Shown: positions 34,864 to 43,776, numbered from the stretch's first letter. The stretch is 64,000 bases of DNA from QYQD01 sp040755415 (GCA_040755415.1 JBFMAZ010000026.1:1-64000); one strand, 5' to 3'. Made by a program: numbers and translations. Notes: a model not told the origin generated them from the sequence alone.

Positions 34864-35154
34864 CTAAACTACCTCTTCCAGTGGCATGACAAATGCTTTT
34901 ATGCCTCCTTTTGGATGTCTTCTCTTCATTTCTTTTACTGCCAGAACCAAAGGGCCCAGTTCTTCGTCTCCTGCCGCTATGACAAGGAAATTGTTCTTGC
35001 CGGGCCAGCATTGAGTTCCAAGGCGAGGTTGGGTCTCATCGCCTTCACCAATGACCTCAGCGAATTTTGTATAACCTTTGATGCCTACCGCTTTTATGGC
35101 CTCCATGACCTCATAATCAACAGCCTCGCAATAGGCTATAAAAACCATTTTCAT
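34864..35154 (-). CDS. PG0541-type PII-like transporter-associated protein
   Basis: A protein of about 96 residues starting MKMVFIAYCEAVDYEVMEAI, with FAEVIGEGDETQPRLGTQCW and NNFLVIAAGDEE. It matches small ferredoxin-like-fold, PII-related proteins found next to RND pumps. The frame is open to 35301, but ATG at 35154, 10 bases after GAGG, gives the family start. It follows the RND gene by about 97 bp and may bind a small molecule to sense or regulate pump activity. Confidence 0.75.
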   Translation of the reverse strand: MKMVFIAYCEAVDYEVMEAIKAVGIKGYTKFAEVIGEGDETQPRLGTQCWPGKNNFLVIAAGDEELGPLVLAVKEMKRRHPKGGIKAFVMPLEEVV

Positions 35155-35251
35155 AAGCACCATTCCTCTATACTGTTTTTTGATTTTTACTCCAAAAATA
35201 CCTTCCTGACAGCCGAGACGGCTGTCCTGGGTGACATAATAAGCATAACAG

Positions 35252-38200
35252 CTACTTTTTCTTCCACATAAATTTTCTCTGCAGATCATCAAATAGATCA
35301 TAGGCCACCGGAACGACCACCAGGGTCAAAAACAGAGAGGTAAGGAGTCCGCCGATGGTGGCGATGGCCATGGGCGCACGGGTCTCCGCGCCTTCTCCAA
35401 TACCGATAGCAATGGGCATCATGCCGAAGACCATGGCAACGGTGGTCATAAGTATAGGTCTTAATCTCACCGGCCCGGCCTGGAGTAAGGCCTCTCTCCT
35501 TTCCATCCCCCTTTCCCGGAGTGTGTTAGTGTAATCGACCAGCAGGATGGCGTTCTTTTTCACAAGGCCCATGAGAAGGATAAGCCCGATGAAACTGAAG
35601 ATATTAAGTGTCTTTCCTGTAATGAGTAATGCACCGAATGCACCTATGAAGGAAAAAGGCATGGAAAGGAGTATGGTAAATGGATGTATGAAGCTCTCAA
35701 ACTGGGAGGCGAGGATCATATACGCCAGAATGATGCCCAGCACCAGGGCAAACATAAGATACTGGAACGACTCTCCCATAGTCTCGGCCATTCCCTTGTA
35801 TCTTGCCGAATAATCAGACGGCAGTACCTTTGCTGATATGGCATCAAGCTCACCCATGGCCTGCCCGAGGGGTTTGCCCTCGAGGTTGGCAAAAAGGGTT
35901 ATAGCCCTCTGTCTGTCCACCCGGTTGATAATGCTGGGGCCGCCCGCCTCCTGAATATTGACTACATTAGAAATTTCCACGAGCCGGCCATCCTTTGACC
36001 TCACATAGAGTCTTCCTATATCACCAGGATCTGTTCTGTCTGTGGGAATAAGCCTGGCCCGGACATCGTATCTCCTGCCCCTGGTCTCATCCTTGAACTT
36101 TGTCACATCTACTTCACCGCCAATGAGAAAGTTTACTGCCTCGGCCACTGTGGCCACCCCGACCCCCAAATCTGCGGCCTTGTCCCGGTCAATAAAGACC
36201 TTCAGCTCCGGTTTTCCGGTTTCAAGCGAAGTATCTACATCCACGATACCGGGCAATTTGGAAAACTCTCCCACTATCTGCCTGGTATAGGTCTCGAGGG
36301 AGGATAAATCCCGGCCCCGGATACTATACTGTATGGGGACCATCCTCTGCTCGCCGCCGATAAGGGAGATATCCTCCGCCGTTCCCTGCAGGCCGGGTAT
36401 CCGGGCGAATCTCCTTCTGACCTCAGCCTTTATCTGTTCCTGGCTTTTTTCTCTCTCCGCCCTCGGCTTGAGGCTGATGAACATCACGCCTTTATTGACC
36501 TCCCCGCCAACCAGCCCTTGTGCGTAAAAGGCGGTCTTTACTTCGGGTATAGACCTTATATAATCCTCGGCCTCTTTAAACATCTTGTCTATCTCATCTA
36601 CCGAATAATCTATAGGGGCCTCGACCCTGACCATAAACCTGGATTGATCTTCCGGCGGGATAAACTCTTTGCCGAGGAATCTGGTTATAAGGAGGCTGGA
36701 GATAAATATGCCTGTGGCCAGGATTATTACCAGGGCCCGGTGATTAAGGGCCACCCGCAAAAGTTCCCGGTAAAGCCCTTCAGTTTTCTTATACCACTTT
36801 TCAAATCCATCTGAGACCTTGGTAAATAATCCACCCTTGCCCCCTTTTAGTAAAGGGGGGAGGGGGGAATTTGACTGACTGCCGACCACTGACTTCTGAC
36901 TTCTCAAGTATCGCGAGGCCATCATCGGCGTCAGGGTAAAGGATACGAACAGGGATATCATTACAGCGAAAACAACGGTAAGGGCGAACTGGAGAAAGAA
37001 CCTTCCGATGATACCTTTCATGAAGGCCACGGGAAGGAATATGGCGACGATGGCAAGGGTAGTAGCCATGACGGCCAGACCTATCTCAGAGGTGGCAAAG
37101 GATGCGGCCTCCCGCGGGGCCATGCCTTCCTCTATGTGCCGGTGGATATTTTCAATAACGATGATGGCATCGTCGATCAAAATCCCCACAGAAAGGGAGA
37201 GGGCCAGCATGGACATGTTATTAAATGTAAAGTTGGATAGCTTCATGACGGCGAACGTGGCTATTATGGATGTAGGGATAGCCAGGGCGCTTATCAATGT
37301 AATGCGGAGGCTTTTTAAAAACAGGAGCACCGCCAGGGCGGCAAAGATTCCGCCATAGATAAGATGGTGCTGGACCTCATTAATGGAGCGCTTTATAAAA
37401 TCCGACTGGTCAAAACTTATCTCCAGTTTCATCCCGGGCGGGAGGGCCTTTCTGATATTTACCAGTTCCTTTTTAATCCGGTCTATTACCTCGACCGTAT
37501 TGGTTCCGGATTGTTTCTGTATCCCCAGGCCGACAGCCGGTATCCCGTTGAACCTGGCTATGGAACGCTTCTCTTCCATTCCGTCCTCAGCCCGGCCGAT
37601 ATCCCGGAGTCTTATCGGCGCCCCTTTGTAGTATCCAACGATAAGGTCATTGAATTCCTGGGGACTCCTGAATTCACCCTTGACCTTTACGGAGTACTCC
37701 TTTGTGTGGCTCTCAATCCTTCCGCCCGGGAGTTCAATATTTTCTCTCTGGAGTGACGTGAGGACATCATGTGCGGTTATCCCGTAAGCAGAGAGTTTAT
37801 CTGAATCGAGCCAGACCCTTACCTGCCTGAGCCTCAGCCCCGCCGTTCTTATAGCCCCAACTCCCGATATCTTCTGGAGCTGTTCCTTCAATACCTCATC
37901 CGCATAGGTGGAAAGGTCTCTCACCGATTTTTCACCGGACAGGCCCAGCCACATAACCGGAGTGGCATCCGGGTCAACCTTTTCTATGACAGGTTCATCA
38001 ATATCAGTAGGGAGCTTTCCCCTTATAATTGAAATCTTCTCTCTTACATCCTGAACTGCCAGGTCTATATCCCTTTCCAGTACAAACTCCACGATGACCG
38101 TAGATCGCCCCTCTGTACTGGTGGAGGTTATGGTCTTTACACCGTTTATGGTGTTTATGGCCTCCTCGATCTTATCTGTCACATCAACGTCCATGATCTC

Positions 38201-38368
38201 GGGGCTGGCGCCTTGCAATGTGGTGGTAATGTTCACGATAGGGAAGTCAACTTTTGGGAATAAGTCCACCCCGATATCCGGATAAGTCACCACGCCGAAT
38301 ATCACCAACGCCATGATGACCATGGTGGCGAAGACCGGGCGTTTTATAGATGTATCAGCGAGCCACAT
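35252..38368 (-). CDS. RND family efflux pump, inner-membrane component
   Basis: A 1038-residue AcrB/MdtB-like RND transporter with twelve membrane helices and two large periplasmic loops. The TM4 proton-relay Asp pair is in VGILIDDAIIVIENIHRHIE. N-terminal IKRPVFATMVIMALVIFGVV is typical. Between TM6 and TM7, about residues 494-520 contain an unusual insert (SVVGSQSNSPLPPLLKGGKG) encoded by a GC-rich palindrome plus simple repeat at 36841-36900. The start overlaps the membrane fusion gene by 14 bases. Substrate class is not clear. Confidence 0.93.
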   Translation of the reverse strand: MWLADTSIKRPVFATMVIMALVIFGVVTYPDIGVDLFPKVDFPIVNITTTLQGASPEIMDVDVTDKIEEAINTINGVKTITSTSTEGRSTVIVEFVLERDIDLAVQDVREKISIIRGKLPTDIDEPVIEKVDPDATPVMWLGLSGEKSVRDLSTYADEVLKEQLQKISGVGAIRTAGLRLRQVRVWLDSDKLSAYGITAHDVLTSLQRENIELPGGRIESHTKEYSVKVKGEFRSPQEFNDLIVGYYKGAPIRLRDIGRAEDGMEEKRSIARFNGIPAVGLGIQKQSGTNTVEVIDRIKKELVNIRKALPPGMKLEISFDQSDFIKRSINEVQHHLIYGGIFAALAVLLFLKSLRITLISALAIPTSIIATFAVMKLSNFTFNNMSMLALSLSVGILIDDAIIVIENIHRHIEEGMAPREAASFATSEIGLAVMATTLAIVAIFLPVAFMKGIIGRFFLQFALTVVFAVMISLFVSFTLTPMMASRYLRSQKSVVGSQSNSPLPPLLKGGKGGLFTKVSDGFEKWYKKTEGLYRELLRVALNHRALVIILATGIFISSLLITRFLGKEFIPPEDQSRFMVRVEAPIDYSVDEIDKMFKEAEDYIRSIPEVKTAFYAQGLVGGEVNKGVMFISLKPRAEREKSQEQIKAEVRRRFARIPGLQGTAEDISLIGGEQRMVPIQYSIRGRDLSSLETYTRQIVGEFSKLPGIVDVDTSLETGKPELKVFIDRDKAADLGVGVATVAEAVNFLIGGEVDVTKFKDETRGRRYDVRARLIPTDRTDPGDIGRLYVRSKDGRLVEISNVVNIQEAGGPSIINRVDRQRAITLFANLEGKPLGQAMGELDAISAKVLPSDYSARYKGMAETMGESFQYLMFALVLGIILAYMILASQFESFIHPFTILLSMPFSFIGAFGALLITGKTLNIFSFIGLILLMGLVKKNAILLVDYTNTLRERGMERREALLQAGPVRLRPILMTTVAMVFGMMPIAIGIGEGAETRAPMAIATIGGLLTSLFLTLVVVPVAYDLFDDLQRKFMWKKK
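36841..36858. repeat. CCCCTTT...AAAGGGG palindrome inside the RND gene
   Basis: CCCCTTT-TAGT-AAAGGGG lies in the cytoplasmic loop region of the pump gene. It is followed by a simple repeat of the type GACTGACTGCCGACCACTGAC that also ends the tolC gene. The same palindrome occurs at 39580-39600 and, degenerate, at 47701-47735. Confidence 0.8.
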
Positions 38369-39440
38369 TCACCTTTATCCCTTCCGACAAATTCTGTTGC
38401 CCCACCACGACCACTGGCTCATTTTCTTTCAGTCCCTCCACAATCTCCATCAACTCTCCATATTTACTTCCAATCTTTACTTCCTTCTCCTTTGCCTTGC
38501 CTCCTTCCACGACAAATACTTTTACCTTTTCTGCTTCATAAAGGAGGGAGGTGACAGGAACAACTACAGTATCCCTTGCAGCACCTGTGTAGAGTGTAAC
38601 ATGGGCAAAGAAACTTGGCTTCAAAAGCCCATCGGGATTCGGCACCAGCGCCTCCACCTGAAGCGTCCTCGTCTTCTCTTCCAGGCTTGGATAGATGATG
38701 CTCACCTTGCCTTTAAATTCCCGATCCGGAAAGGCGTCCACCTTGAAGGTCACATCCTGCCCCTTTTCCAACTTCCCGACATCCTTTTCAATTACTGTAA
38801 AATTGAGCTTGAGAGGATGGTTCTGGATGATTATAAATAGGTTTGTGCCGTTTTTTACATAATCACCGGCGGAGACCTTCTTTTCCTTCACCACACCGGA
38901 GAGAGGGGAGTATATCCTTGTCTTTATGAGCTTCTGTCTGGACAGGGAAAGGGCGGCCCTGGCCCTCTCCACATCCGCCTCGGCCAGGGATAGCCTGGTT
39001 GAGACATCATCAAACTGCTGCTGGGTCACGAGCTGTTCTTTATAGAGGGCCTCCTTTCTCTGGTACTCCAGCTTTGTATTGGCCAGGGTGGCTTCGGCCT
39101 GCCTTAGAGCGGCCTCAGCCCTCTTAACCTCAAGTCGGTAATCCGTATCGTCAATCGTTGCTAAAACCACCCCCCTTGAAACCATTGTGCCTTCATCGGC
39201 CCGCGCATCCTTTAAAATCCCATCCACTTCGGCGCTTACCATAACCTCCTCATAAGGGTTTAGTGAGCCAATAGTCTCCACAAAAGGCCGGAGGGGTCTT
39301 TTTTCTGTAGCCTGAATCTTAACGTTAACGGCCTTTTCTGCCGGGGTCTTTGCCTCCTTTTTCTGACAGCCGACAGGAAACAGGAAACAGACAACAGACA
39401 ATAGACAACAGAACATCACAAATAACGGTCTTTTTTTCAT
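38355..39440 (-). CDS. RND periplasmic adaptor (membrane fusion lipoprotein)
   Basis: An AcrA/MdtA-like adaptor of about 361 residues from MKKRPLFVMFCCLLSVVCFL, followed by FPVGC, a lipobox with the lipid-bearing Cys. Lipoyl halves (SAEVDGILKDARADEGTMVS; IYSPLSGVVKEKKVSAGDYV) flank an alpha-hairpin; the beta-barrel and membrane-proximal domains follow. The frame is open up to 39656, but the upstream 72 codons are palindromic repeat DNA (PLWKRAAPAFPLWKRAAPAF), so ATG at 39440 with GGGGG 8 bases before it is preferred. It links the RND pump to the TolC channel. Confidence 0.9.
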   Translation of the reverse strand: MKKRPLFVMFCCLLSVVCFLFPVGCQKKEAKTPAEKAVNVKIQATEKRPLRPFVETIGSLNPYEEVMVSAEVDGILKDARADEGTMVSRGVVLATIDDTDYRLEVKRAEAALRQAEATLANTKLEYQRKEALYKEQLVTQQQFDDVSTRLSLAEADVERARAALSLSRQKLIKTRIYSPLSGVVKEKKVSAGDYVKNGTNLFIIIQNHPLKLNFTVIEKDVGKLEKGQDVTFKVDAFPDREFKGKVSIIYPSLEEKTRTLQVEALVPNPDGLLKPSFFAHVTLYTGAARDTVVVPVTSLLYEAEKVKVFVVEGGKAKEKEVKIGSKYGELMEIVEGLKENEPVVVVGQQNLSEGIKVNVAR

Positions 39441-39460
39441 CTGAAAATCCCCCTGTATCC

Positions 39461-39612
39461 CCCTTTTCCAAAGGGGGAATGCAGGGGCTGCCCTTTTCCA
39501 AAGGGGGAATGCAGGGGCTGCCCTTTTCCAAAGGGGGAATATGATGTGCCCCCTTTCCCAAAGGGGGGTTTCACGAATTCCCCCCTTTAGTAAAGGGGGG
39601 TGAGGGGGGATT
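39461..39612. repeat. Tandem array of CCCTTTTCCAAAGGG palindromes
   Basis: Three near-identical 30-bp units (39461, 39491, 39521), each with the palindrome CCCTTTTCCAAAGGG and a spacer ATGCAGGGGCTG. They are followed by a diverged unit and by CCCCCCTTT-AGT-AAAGGGGGG at 39580-39600. It sits in the tolC - membrane fusion gene spacer and could form alternating hairpins in the polycistronic mRNA. Confidence 0.85.
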
Positions 39613-39803
39613 ATTTTCATCGTCCTTTGTGTCGCCATGCTATATGTGTGTTTCATCTTGCTATCGCTCCTGAGAATTTTTATGTAAAAGACATGGCCTT
39701 TTTAAGTGAACCTCTTGTTTCCTCGCTTCACGGCTTGCGCAGCAAGTTTCGCTCAGAAACATAGGAGTTCCCTAAGGATCGGGAAACTCCAGATATCAAC
39801 TGA

Positions 39804-41123
39804 CTACTGACCACTGACTACTGACTTCAGCAGCGTCCCCGTGGCCCGCTTTAGTTGCAAGTCTGCCAACTGATAGTTAAGTCTTGCCTCTGCCAACTGC
39901 CTCTCTGCTGTAGCAAGGAGTGTATTTGCATCCATTACATCAAGGCTATCAGCCAGGCCGAACTCAAACTGTTTGGAAGTGGCATTGTAGTTATCCCTGG
40001 CAAAAGTAAGCTGGTCTTCAAGGGATTTCAAAATTTGCCTTTGGGTTATTAGATCCAGGTAGGCATTCTCAACCTCTATATTTATGGTCTTCTTTAAATC
40101 TTCATAGATGAGTTCAGATTGTCTTTGTTTGGCCTTTGCCTCTTTCACTTCTGCCTTTCTAAGTCCGCCTTCAAAAAAAGGAAAGGTTAATATGAGCCCC
40201 CCATAAGCGGTTTCTTCCAGCACAAAAGTGGAGGCCGGACTGTCTTCTTTCCGTCTGTACACCCCCTCGACAGAAACGGTTGGCCAGTAGGCCCCGCGTA
40301 CGTATCTCACTTGGTCTTCTGCCGCTTTCCGCTGGATATCCATAGACCTTACCTCTGAGCGTTCTCGAATGGCCTCTTCTTTTAGCGAGACGAGAGAACG
40401 GTCTTTGAAGGTTTCGGCCTTGACATCGGACTCTTTAAGTTCGTAGTCTTCGCTTATCCCTACCAGCCGGGCCAGCACCGCCTTGGCTAACTTGAGGCCA
40501 TTTTCTACCTTCACAAGCTCCGATTTTACACCTGATAACTCTGCTTCTGCCCTGAGGAGGGCCGTCTTTGTCACCTCCCCAACTTTAAGCCTTATGGCCG
40601 CTGCATCTCTATGCTTTGTCAGCCTATCGACACTTGCCTTTGCAATCTCAACAGTCTTCTTTGCCCTCAGGACATCGTAATAGGCAGAGGAGACTCTAAA
40701 AAGATATTCCTCCCTCGCTGCATAAAGGTCATGCCGGCTTTTTTCTATGTTTTCCTTTGATATCTTAAGGGCGGTGAGTTCCCGGCCGCTTAAAGACAAG
40801 GTCTGGTCGAGCCTTAACCCCCATGATGTGGAATCTTCGGGTTGGATGATGAAACCTGAGGCCGAGGTCTTGTCATCGCTATACCGTGTGTAATCTCCAA
40901 AGGCAGAGAGCCTGGGCAGTAATACGGCAAGGGCCTTGTCTTTACCTCTTTCTGTGATATAGAGGTCTTCCTCTGATATTTTTATCCTTTCCGCACGCTC
41001 CAGCGCCATCCGGTAAAGGTCGTCGAGTGAATAATCCTGGGCCGAGGCCAGGGCATTAAATGTCAGAGCCGAGGCCAGAAGGGTTAATACATGCGCCAGG
41101 AAAATAAGCCTTAACTTGATCAT
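39804..41123 (-). CDS. TolC family outer-membrane efflux channel
   Basis: A 439-residue TolC-like protein. The signal peptide is about IFLAHVLTLLASALTFNALA with cleavage near ASAQ. Two repeats of long helices and short beta strands follow (SSAYYDVLRAKKTVEIAKAS; LDLITQRQILKSLEDQLTFA). Its start overlaps the TetR stop codon (ATGA). The last residues (KSVVSGQ) are encoded by the simple repeat ACTGACTACTGACTTC, suggesting that the original C-terminus has been replaced. It would form the outer-membrane exit for the RND pump. Confidence 0.92.
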   Translation of the reverse strand: MIKLRLIFLAHVLTLLASALTFNALASAQDYSLDDLYRMALERAERIKISEEDLYITERGKDKALAVLLPRLSAFGDYTRYSDDKTSASGFIIQPEDSTSWGLRLDQTLSLSGRELTALKISKENIEKSRHDLYAAREEYLFRVSSAYYDVLRAKKTVEIAKASVDRLTKHRDAAAIRLKVGEVTKTALLRAEAELSGVKSELVKVENGLKLAKAVLARLVGISEDYELKESDVKAETFKDRSLVSLKEEAIRERSEVRSMDIQRKAAEDQVRYVRGAYWPTVSVEGVYRRKEDSPASTFVLEETAYGGLILTFPFFEGGLRKAEVKEAKAKQRQSELIYEDLKKTINIEVENAYLDLITQRQILKSLEDQLTFARDNYNATSKQFEFGLADSLDVMDANTLLATAERQLAEARLNYQLADLQLKRATGTLLKSVVSGQ

Positions 41124-41698
41124 GCCGCCTCTCTCCTTATCCCGTTTAGTATTAACTGGTAAAGAGTTTGCCCGTATTTTTTTAAGTCGCTGACCTGACC
41201 GAAGAGATAATCCATAGTGGCCCCTCTCAGGCTGAAAAGTATTACCTCTGCCGTCTCTTCGCAGTTGATATCTTTAAATATTCCTTCCATGACCCCTTTT
41301 TTGAGTATGTCCGTGACCAGCCTCTCCTGTGAGTCAAAGAAGGTCTTTTTGAGGTTTTTTTTAAATTCCAGGTCGTACTCTTTGATGTGCATGGAGATCA
41401 GAGCGGTATTTTTGATAGCGTAATCCAGATGGTATTCTATCAAGGCCTTTAGAGCAGCAAGAGCTTCCTTATCCCTGAGCATCTCAGTGTGCTTCCGGAA
41501 GGTTTCCATCTGGTCACGCGTGAGTTCGAGATAGAGCTCTTCCTTGTTCTGAAAATAAATGTAGATACCCCCGATACTTATACCGGCCCGCCGGGCGACC
41601 TCCCGGATAGTGGTCCCTGAGTAACCCCTTTCGGCGAAGACCTCGCTGGCCGCCTCAAGGATAATCTTTTTTGATTCAGTTGCCTTACGTCTGTTCAT
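41120..41698 (-). CDS. TetR family repressor of the efflux operon
   Basis: A 192-residue TetR regulator. The N-terminal helix-turn-helix is AEVFAERGYSGTTIREVARR followed by AGISIGGIYIYFQNKEELYL. The C-terminal ligand domain has no recognised specificity. It is the first gene of tetR-tolC-adaptor-RND. Two palindromic operators lie over its own transcription start (41794-41823), so it should repress itself and the pump genes until a ligand binds. Confidence 0.92.
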   Translation of the reverse strand: MNRRKATESKKIILEAASEVFAERGYSGTTIREVARRAGISIGGIYIYFQNKEELYLELTRDQMETFRKHTEMLRDKEALAALKALIEYHLDYAIKNTALISMHIKEYDLEFKKNLKKTFFDSQERLVTDILKKGVMEGIFKDINCEETAEVILFSLRGATMDYLFGQVSDLKKYGQTLYQLILNGIRREAA

Positions 41699-41793
41699 GC
41701 TGCTTGCGGACTGCTTCTGCCCCGGTTTTTGACTTTACATAAGGTGTAATCGTTCAGCTATCAGGGTATTGATAAATTATCTTCCCGGAAGGA

Positions 41794-41807
41794 TGAACGC
41801 ATGTTCA
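41794..41807. promoter_or_regulatory. TetR operator 1
   Basis: TGAACGCATGTTCA, a fully palindromic 14-mer, 16 bp from a second copy. It lies just downstream of the tetR -10 box. Confidence 0.82.
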
Positions 41808-41809
41808 GG

Positions 41810-41823
41810 TGAACGTATGTTCA
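41810..41823. promoter_or_regulatory. TetR operator 2
   Basis: TGAACGTATGTTCA, a palindromic 14-mer with the same half-sites as operator 1. It begins 2 bp from the -10 box, covering the expected transcription start. Two adjacent sites suggest co-operative binding of two dimers. Confidence 0.82.
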
Positions 41824-41824
41824 C

Positions 41825-41853
41825 TATATATTGAAAGCCCAGGCTATTGTCAA
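41825..41853 (-). promoter_or_regulatory. tetR-efflux operon promoter
   Basis: Minus strand TTGACA (41853-41848), 17-base spacer, TATATA (41830-41825). A near-consensus sigma-70 promoter with the TetR operators immediately downstream, 130 bp before the tetR ATG. Confidence 0.85.
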
Positions 41854-42250
41854 GGAAAATACACCCCTTACGCAATAATTCGTTCGCGGTCTTACGGTAT
41901 GTACATTTGAAATGGCGACAAGCAAAAGACCGCAGAAAAATTAACCTTCGCGGCCAACACCATAAAGTGGAAAACAATTTCTTTCAAAGAGTGGCAGAAT
42001 AGTTCTTATAGGTAAGGAAGGCGATTTATCTTTTTCGCAGATTATCGTCTGTATCTCATTGGAATAATTAAAATTTTATGTATAAATAATTTTTAAAAGC
42101 ATGTGGCATTTATTTTGCTGCTACGTCCCTTAAGCCTGGCCGGATAGTTAACGAAAATAAGGAACTCCGGCCGATTGCGGTCCTTTCCGGAGGGCGATAT
42201 AAATTATGGACATCGGCATTATCCCGATCGCGATGTTATTTATCTGCCTA
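41854..42250. other. Gene-free spacer between tetR and the cytochrome gene
   Basis: About 400 bp of mixed sequence with no coding frame of family type. It contains the short inverted pair CCGGCC / GGCCGG around 42130-42170 but no clear element. Confidence 0.45.
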
Positions 42251-42279
42251 TTGACACATCCTACTGGACATTATAATAA
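42251..42279 (+). promoter_or_regulatory. Promoter of the multihaem cytochrome gene
   Basis: TTGACA (42251-42256) with either TATAAT at 42272-42277 (15-base spacer) or TAATAA at 42274-42279 (17-base spacer). The ATG at 42304 follows a GGAGG at 42293, so the leader is very short. Confidence 0.75.
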
Positions 42280-42303
42280 GCATAGTCGGATCTGGAGGAC
42301 TGA

Positions 42304-43488
42304 ATGAAGCGTATTTTTGTATGGCTCGTCATTTGGATTTTGGTATCCTCCAGTAATCTCTATGCCGGTCCTTATACCAGTTCAGCACACGGCGATAGCG
42401 CCTATGGTGTGAGCAGGAGGGGCATATCCCAATATGGCAAGGGACATTGTGCCCATTGCCATGAGCAGCACGCCAGTATAGACGGGGACGAGCCGGAACC
42501 GGTGGATGGTGAGCCTTCTAAATGGTGTCTGTTTGCCAATAACTTCAATACGAGCGCTATTTCAAACCCGTACTGGCAGAGGGATAATCTCTGCTTCTTT
42601 TGCCATTATTCAGGGGCCGGTTCTTTGCAAAATCCGGCCTTCAACAATTACAGTTACAGCTATACCTTTGGCGGGGCGCTAAGCCTTACAAGCCCTGACA
42701 ATATCTTCGACGCATTTTATAGCCCTTCTTATCATAACCTGAAAGATATATATGACTTCATCACCGGCGCCCGCGGCAGCCATATAAATTTTGCCGACTT
42801 CCCTGCTGACAGTAACCCATGCTCCGGCTGCCATAATGTCCATATTGCCAAGAGAAACAAGGCGTATCCGGGGAACCCTTCATATACGGCCATCTCTCGC
42901 CCTTCAGATCATAATAGTCTCTGGGGTGATGATCCTACTGAGCGGATGAGTGCTTATGGAGCCGCCTACCAAGCTCCCTACTACTACACTGGAACGACAC
43001 CGAGCGGGTTTGAGCCAAACGGTGCTAATATGGATCAGTTAACACAGGCAGGAATAACTCCTGATTACGTCACTTTTTGTCTCGACTGCCACATCTCAGA
43101 TACAATTCAAAGCACTACCTTAGCAAGGACTGTAGGAAGGATGACTGTGAGAAAGATTGATTGGGCAAACAGTGTCCATGGCCAGATAGGTAGAGACATC
43201 GACCACTCCATGGGTGGATATCAATCAACACTAGAACTACCTTACACTGAAGATGCAAGCCCAAATTATGTGCTATCCTGCACGGACTGCCATGAGCCGC
43301 ACGGGTCGCCTAATTATGGCTATCTTATACGAAAGGAGGTTAATGGCGGTATTACCTATGTAAGGGAGAATATCAAAGCCGATTGGGACACCCTTTGCAG
43401 TAAGTGCCATAGTTTTTCACATAAGCACGATTCCTGCATAAACTGCCATTATCATGGCGCTACACACATGGGTCGGCCTATGTTTTAA
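42304..43488 (+). CDS. Periplasmic seven-haem cytochrome c
   Basis: A 394-residue exported protein. The signal peptide is MKRIFVWLVIWILVSSSNLY with cleavage near YAG. Seven CxxCH haem sites are present: CAHCH, CFFCH, CSGCH, CLDCH, CTDCH, CSKCH and CINCH. Additional histidines for bis-His ligation are plentiful. It would move electrons in the periplasm or at the outer membrane. The specific family is not recognised. It has its own promoter; the partner genes are not obvious, although the Tat-exported CO dehydrogenase lies 1.4 kb downstream on the same strand. Confidence 0.9.
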   Translation: MKRIFVWLVIWILVSSSNLYAGPYTSSAHGDSAYGVSRRGISQYGKGHCAHCHEQHASIDGDEPEPVDGEPSKWCLFANNFNTSAISNPYWQRDNLCFFCHYSGAGSLQNPAFNNYSYSYTFGGALSLTSPDNIFDAFYSPSYHNLKDIYDFITGARGSHINFADFPADSNPCSGCHNVHIAKRNKAYPGNPSYTAISRPSDHNSLWGDDPTERMSAYGAAYQAPYYYTGTTPSGFEPNGANMDQLTQAGITPDYVTFCLDCHISDTIQSTTLARTVGRMTVRKIDWANSVHGQIGRDIDHSMGGYQSTLELPYTEDASPNYVLSCTDCHEPHGSPNYGYLIRKEVNGGITYVRENIKADWDTLCSKCHSFSHKHDSCINCHYHGATHMGRPMF

Positions 43489-43536
43489 ACAACTTTCCGG
43501 GAGTTGGTTCGTCTTTCGACGGCCACAGGTAGAAAT

Positions 43537-43776
43537 CTATCTCAAACACCTGTCCTCAGAAAGCTCGGCCATGTGGACGCACTTAGAACACATAATATTT
43601 CCTGAATCGTCATAACCAAAGCGGTCTGTCTTGAAGACGAGTTCTCCGCAATGCTGACAGATGCCGATAATGCTTTCCTTACAATAACCGCATATTTTAT
43701 ATTGTTCTTTTGACACCGGATGGACCCAGTCGCTCAGGTCCTCACGGTCGTGGCAGATGATACAAAATTCGTTCAT
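43537..43776 (-). CDS. Small cysteine-rich zinc-ribbon protein
   Basis: A 79-residue protein with four CxxC knuckles: CIICH, CGYCK, CQHCG and CSKC. There is no signal peptide, so CIICH is probably not a haem site; two zinc ribbons are more likely. Function unknown. It converges on the cytochrome gene. Confidence 0.6.
   Translation of the reverse strand: MNEFCIICHDREDLSDWVHPVSKEQYKICGYCKESIIGICQHCGELVFKTDRFGYDDSGNIMCSKCVHMAELSEDRCLR

Noticed and set aside
39461..39560. Regular 30-bp repeats resembling a short CRISPR array
   Set aside because: The units are directly abutting, with no unique spacers, and each is a palindrome plus a constant tail. No cas gene is in the window.
39441..39656. N-terminal extension of the RND adaptor
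   Set aside because: It is encoded by the tandem palindromes, while the lipoprotein signal begins at 39440.
43537..43776. CIICH as a haem-binding site making this a cytochrome
   Set aside because: The protein has no signal peptide, and its other cysteines form plain CxxC zinc knuckles.
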